From the NCBI RefSeq assembly GCF_026965535.1, contig NZ_CP114039.1, positions 8,911,461 to 8,975,460 on the forward strand: 64,000 bases of DNA, read 5' to 3'. A program made the position numbers and the translations under genes. This stretch comes from Corallococcus sp. NCRR. GTDB taxonomy: Bacteria > Myxococcota > Myxococcia > Myxococcales > Myxococcaceae. Positions 60,662 to 64,000 of this stretch are shown here, one piece after another (the first letter of the stretch is position 1; each line of letters starts with the position of its first letter). Under the pieces are notes generated by a model. The model did no database searches, had not been told where the DNA came from, and saw nothing but the letters and a program-made list of their open reading frames with translations.

Positions 60662-61024
60662 TTAGCCGTGGTAGACCCGCGACGCGACGATGCGCCCGCC
60701 CTTCACCTCCAGCACCTCCGCCACCGGCAGGGGCGCTTCATTGGGGGCGTGGCGCAGGTACTCCATGAACACCCGGTCCCCGTCCGCCGTGAGGGCCGTC
60801 TCCTCGTAGCGCAGACCCGGCAGCCGGGCGATGGCGTCCCTCCACCACCGCTCCAGGGCCGGCCGGCCCACCAGGCGCCCGCCCGTCTCCGGGTGCAGGA
60901 CGCGAATCTTGGGCGAGGTGTGTGTTGCATCCTCCGCGTACAGCGCCACCAGCGCGGTGACGTCGTGGGCGTTGAAGGCCTTGAGCCATGCCCGGGCCAG
61001 GGAGAAGTTTTCGCTCGCGCTCAT
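60662..61024 (-). CDS. SnoaL-like / NTF2-fold protein
   Basis: A 120-residue protein with the NTF2-like pattern: N-terminal helix (SLARAWLKAFNAHDVTALVA), then LYAEDATHTSP, the motif GRPALERWWRDAIARLPGLR, and beta strands to GGRIVASRVYHG. Proteins of this fold bind or isomerise small molecules; the ligand is unknown. It is divergent from fusA. Confidence 0.82.
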   Translation of the reverse strand: MSASENFSLARAWLKAFNAHDVTALVALYAEDATHTSPKIRVLHPETGGRLVGRPALERWWRDAIARLPGLRYEETALTADGDRVFMEYLRHAPNEAPLPVAEVLEVKGGRIVASRVYHG

Positions 61025-61181
61025 TGTTATGAGACCTCAGTCGGAACAGGGACAGCGGAAAGTAGGCGGATGTACGCCCCGCGTCATGCGGATTTGTCTG
61101 GTAACTGGGTCCTGTGGGAAGTAAGGGCCCCGCCTGCTCTGTTCCCTCAGGCAATTTTTTCAATCGAAGAAGGACCGGATC

Positions 61182-63299
<2,118 letters not shown>

Positions 63300-63329
63300 T
63301 CCGGGTGCCCACGCCGCACTGGCTGTAGG

Positions 63330-63375
63330 AAGGGCGCTCCCCGCTTCAAGTGGGGGGCGCCCTTTCGCTTTTCCC
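63330..63375 (+). terminator. Rho-independent terminator after fusA
   Basis: AAGGGCGCTCCCC pairs with GGGGGGCGCCCTT around a short GCTTCAAG loop, followed by TCGCTTTTCC. It lies 30 bp after the fusA stop. Confidence 0.75.
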
Positions 63376-63402
63376 CTCCCCCTTTTCGAAAGGTTCCTTT
63401 CC

Positions 63403-64000
63403 GTGACGCTGCTTCGCGCCGCCAACGTCCAGCTCGCCTTCGGCAGCCGCACCGTCTTCGAGGGCCTCACCTTCACCATCGAGGAGGGCGAGCGCGTGGG
63501 CCTCGTGGGCGTCAACGGCTCCGGCAAGTCGTCCCTGATGAAGATATTGGCCGGCGCGGCGAAACCGGACCTGGGCGAGCTGCAGCTGCGCCGGGGCGCG
63601 CGCGTCACCTACCTGCCCCAGGAGCCGGAGTTCCCCGAAGGCGCCACCGTGCAAAGCGAGCTCGCCGTGTCCCAGGCGCCGCTGAAGGAGGCGCTGGACG
63701 CTCACGCGGAGCTGTCCCGGAAGCTGGAGGCGGACCCCGCGCACGCGACCCCGAAGATGCTGGAGCAGCTGTCCGCGCTGAGCGACCGCATTGAGCAGGC
63801 GGGCGGCTGGGACACGGAGCACCACGCGAAGACGCTGCTGGACCGCCTGGGCGTGAAGGACTGGGACCGTCCGGTGGCGCAGCTGTCCGGAGGCCTGCGC
63901 AAGCGCGTGGCCATTGCCCGGGCGCTGCTCACGCGCCCGGACCTGCTGCTTTTGGACGAGCCCACCAACCACCTGGACGCGGACACCGTGGACTGGCTGG
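63403..64000 (+). CDS. ABC-F family ATPase, 3' truncated by the window edge
   Basis: The first 199 residues from a GTG start. Walker A is GVNGSGKSS (about 37-45), the ABC signature is LSGGLRKRVAIARALL, and Walker B LLLLDEPTNHLDADTV, the ABC-F hallmark. ABC-F proteins have two ATPase domains and act on the ribosome or in cell physiology; the second domain is outside the window. The subgroup (Uup, EttA, YheS or other) cannot be decided. AAAGG lies upstream of the start, after the fusA terminator. Confidence 0.9.
   Translation, partial: MTLLRAANVQLAFGSRTVFEGLTFTIEEGERVGLVGVNGSGKSSLMKILAGAAKPDLGELQLRRGARVTYLPQEPEFPEGATVQSELAVSQAPLKEALDAHAELSRKLEADPAHATPKMLEQLSALSDRIEQAGGWDTEHHAKTLLDRLGVKDWDRPVAQLSGGLRKRVAIARALLTRPDLLLLDEPTNHLDADTVDWL

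Overview
The window is high-GC DNA, apparently around 70% by eye, with dense coding, GTG and TTG starts, many lipoproteins and TPR proteins, and an EF-G of the mitochondrial EFG1-like (spd) type. Together with a flagellum-related type III secretion (T3SS) locus in which no secretin is visible, this points to a myxobacterium (Myxococcota, Myxococcus/Corallococcus type). The genus is inference. No rRNA, tRNA, CRISPR array, transposase, integrase or phage gene was seen.

Left flank (1-12.8 kb): the end of a DUF58/vWA protein, a GNAT acetyltransferase, a short soluble pyrophosphatase overlapping a SpoIIM-family membrane protein, a 5'-nucleotidase-like lipoprotein, an unrecognised coiled-coil membrane protein, a 1034-residue fusion of transporter, HEAT repeats and a cyclic-nucleotide-binding domain, an RDD membrane protein and a small barrel-like secreted protein. 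A TPR lipoprotein and a tandem-FHA membrane protein follow and converge on sctV.

Centre (12.9-34.7 kb): one long minus-strand T3SS locus. In transcription order it holds a small helical protein, a Gly-rich needle-like protein, a TPR chaperone, an unknown, a FliA-family sigma factor, sctI, sctJ, a FliG-like protein with a repeat tail, sctL, sctN, sctO, a sctP/FliK-like protein, sctQ, a FliO-like protein, sctR, sctS, sctT, sctU, a free-standing SctU C-domain, an unknown, a SycD-like chaperone, an unknown, three identical needle-like genes in a tandem repeat, a putative secreted protein, a second SycD-like chaperone and sctV. No secretin, translocator, flagellin, hook or FliF gene is present. 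Five sites of the form GAAA-N15/16-NNCGATAA (one with GCAA), close to the FliA/sigma-28 consensus, lie just upstream of the three needle-like genes, the 171-residue putative secreted protein and the Gly-rich needle-like protein. I infer that the sigma factor encoded in the locus drives the genes for exported parts, as FliA drives late flagellar genes.

Right flank (35-64 kb): a secreted Ser/Gly-rich protein, a flavin amine oxidase, a secreted low-complexity coiled-coil protein, an LVIVD beta-propeller lipoprotein with an EAL phosphodiesterase, a 1194-residue protease-propeller-barrel protein from a TTG start, a DUF2892-like protein, a CotH-kinase lipoprotein, a renalase-like oxidoreductase, an alpha-2-macroglobulin/PBP1C operon, a TrmJ-like methyltransferase, a small acidic protein, a pseudouridine synthase, a SthA-type transhydrogenase, two small genes, fusA of the spd type, and the start of an ABC-F ATPase cut by the window end.
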